Source: an uncultured Actinomycetes bacterium
GTDB taxonomy: Bacteria; Actinomycetota; Acidimicrobiia; Acidimicrobiales; SZUA-35
Direction: 5' to 3'
Assembly (NCBI GenBank): GCA_902826025.1
Contig: CADEDH010000008.1
Span: 88,817 to 121,610 of the forward strand
Length of the DNA: 32,794 nt
The notes beneath the pieces were generated by a model. That model saw nothing but the letters and a program-made list of their open reading frames with translations, was not told the origin of the DNA and made no database searches. This document shows, piece by piece, positions 32,785-32,794 of this stretch. Made by a program: the position numbers and the translations under genes. Numbering within the stretch: the first letter of the stretch is position 1; every line of letters starts with the position of its first letter.

Positions 32785-32794
32785 TGAGCGGGGC
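32784..32794 (+). CDS. Possible start of the next gene (cut by window edge)
   Basis: The ThDP enzyme's TGA overlaps ATG 32784-32786, the same coupling seen at other junctions in this window. Only Met-Ser-Gly can be read before the sequence ends, so nothing can be said of the product. Confidence 0.3.

Overview
This is a very GC-rich, gene-dense stretch that looks like an actinobacterial chromosome. The guess comes from gene content: an F420-type LLM oxidoreductase, an Rv0121-family F420/PPOX-fold protein, a mycothiol-dependent (maleylpyruvate isomerase-like) enzyme, a mycobacterial HelZ-like SNF2 helicase, a triple 'septum formation' domain protein and a large BTAD/AfsR-type regulator. Class Acidimicrobiia or a relative fits, but this is inference. 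TGA is the stop codon of nearly every gene. No rRNA, tRNA, insertion sequence, prophage or CRISPR array was seen.

Layout. 35-826 (-): short-chain dehydrogenase. 1217-4977 (+): HelZ-like SNF2 ATPase translationally coupled to a small basic/acidic protein. 5079-6851 (+): membrane-anchored protein with three Cys-rich septum-formation domains. 6864-8506 (+): the most notable locus, a UGSC-family selenoprotein read through an in-frame TGA (Sec96), overlapping the start of a 370-residue protein of unknown function. 8538-9254 (-): class II aldolase-like. 9418-12587 (+): F420-type oxidoreductase, then a Cache-domain sensor-kinase-like protein. 12612-14473 (-): Rv0121-like F420 protein, methyltransferase and mycothiol-dependent enzyme. 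14728-15657 (-): secreted CAP-domain protein. 16047-19784 (-): BTAD/AAA regulator. 20020-21526 (-): NAD-dependent epimerase/dehydratase and a CinA-like protein with an altered active-site motif. 21575-25829 (+): molybdopterin oxidoreductase, HxlR regulator and MFS transporter with overlapping stops and starts. 25917-27563 (+): acyl-CoA synthetase. 27649-27993 (+): remnant fusing the end of a NarX-type kinase helix to a LuxR helix-turn-helix. 28057-29349 (+): EntS-like MFS exporter. 29393-30220 (-): phytanoyl-CoA dioxygenase-like. 30325-32784 (+): crotonase-fold protein and a thiamine-diphosphate enzyme, with a further gene starting at the edge.

How the genes work together. Most are small catabolic or redox modules (SDR, LLM, acyl-CoA synthetase, crotonase, PhyH, aldolase, TPP enzyme), as expected of a versatile heterotroph. 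Tight couplings (ATGA, GTGA or TGATG overlaps) define four co-translated sets: helicase/small protein, selenoprotein/partner, methyltransferase/F420 protein, and molybdoenzyme/HxlR/MFS. The selenoprotein pair is the best candidate for an under-described system. The family motif is recognisable, but its biochemistry and the role of the partner are not known to me, and simple gene calling would split or truncate the selenoprotein at the TGA.
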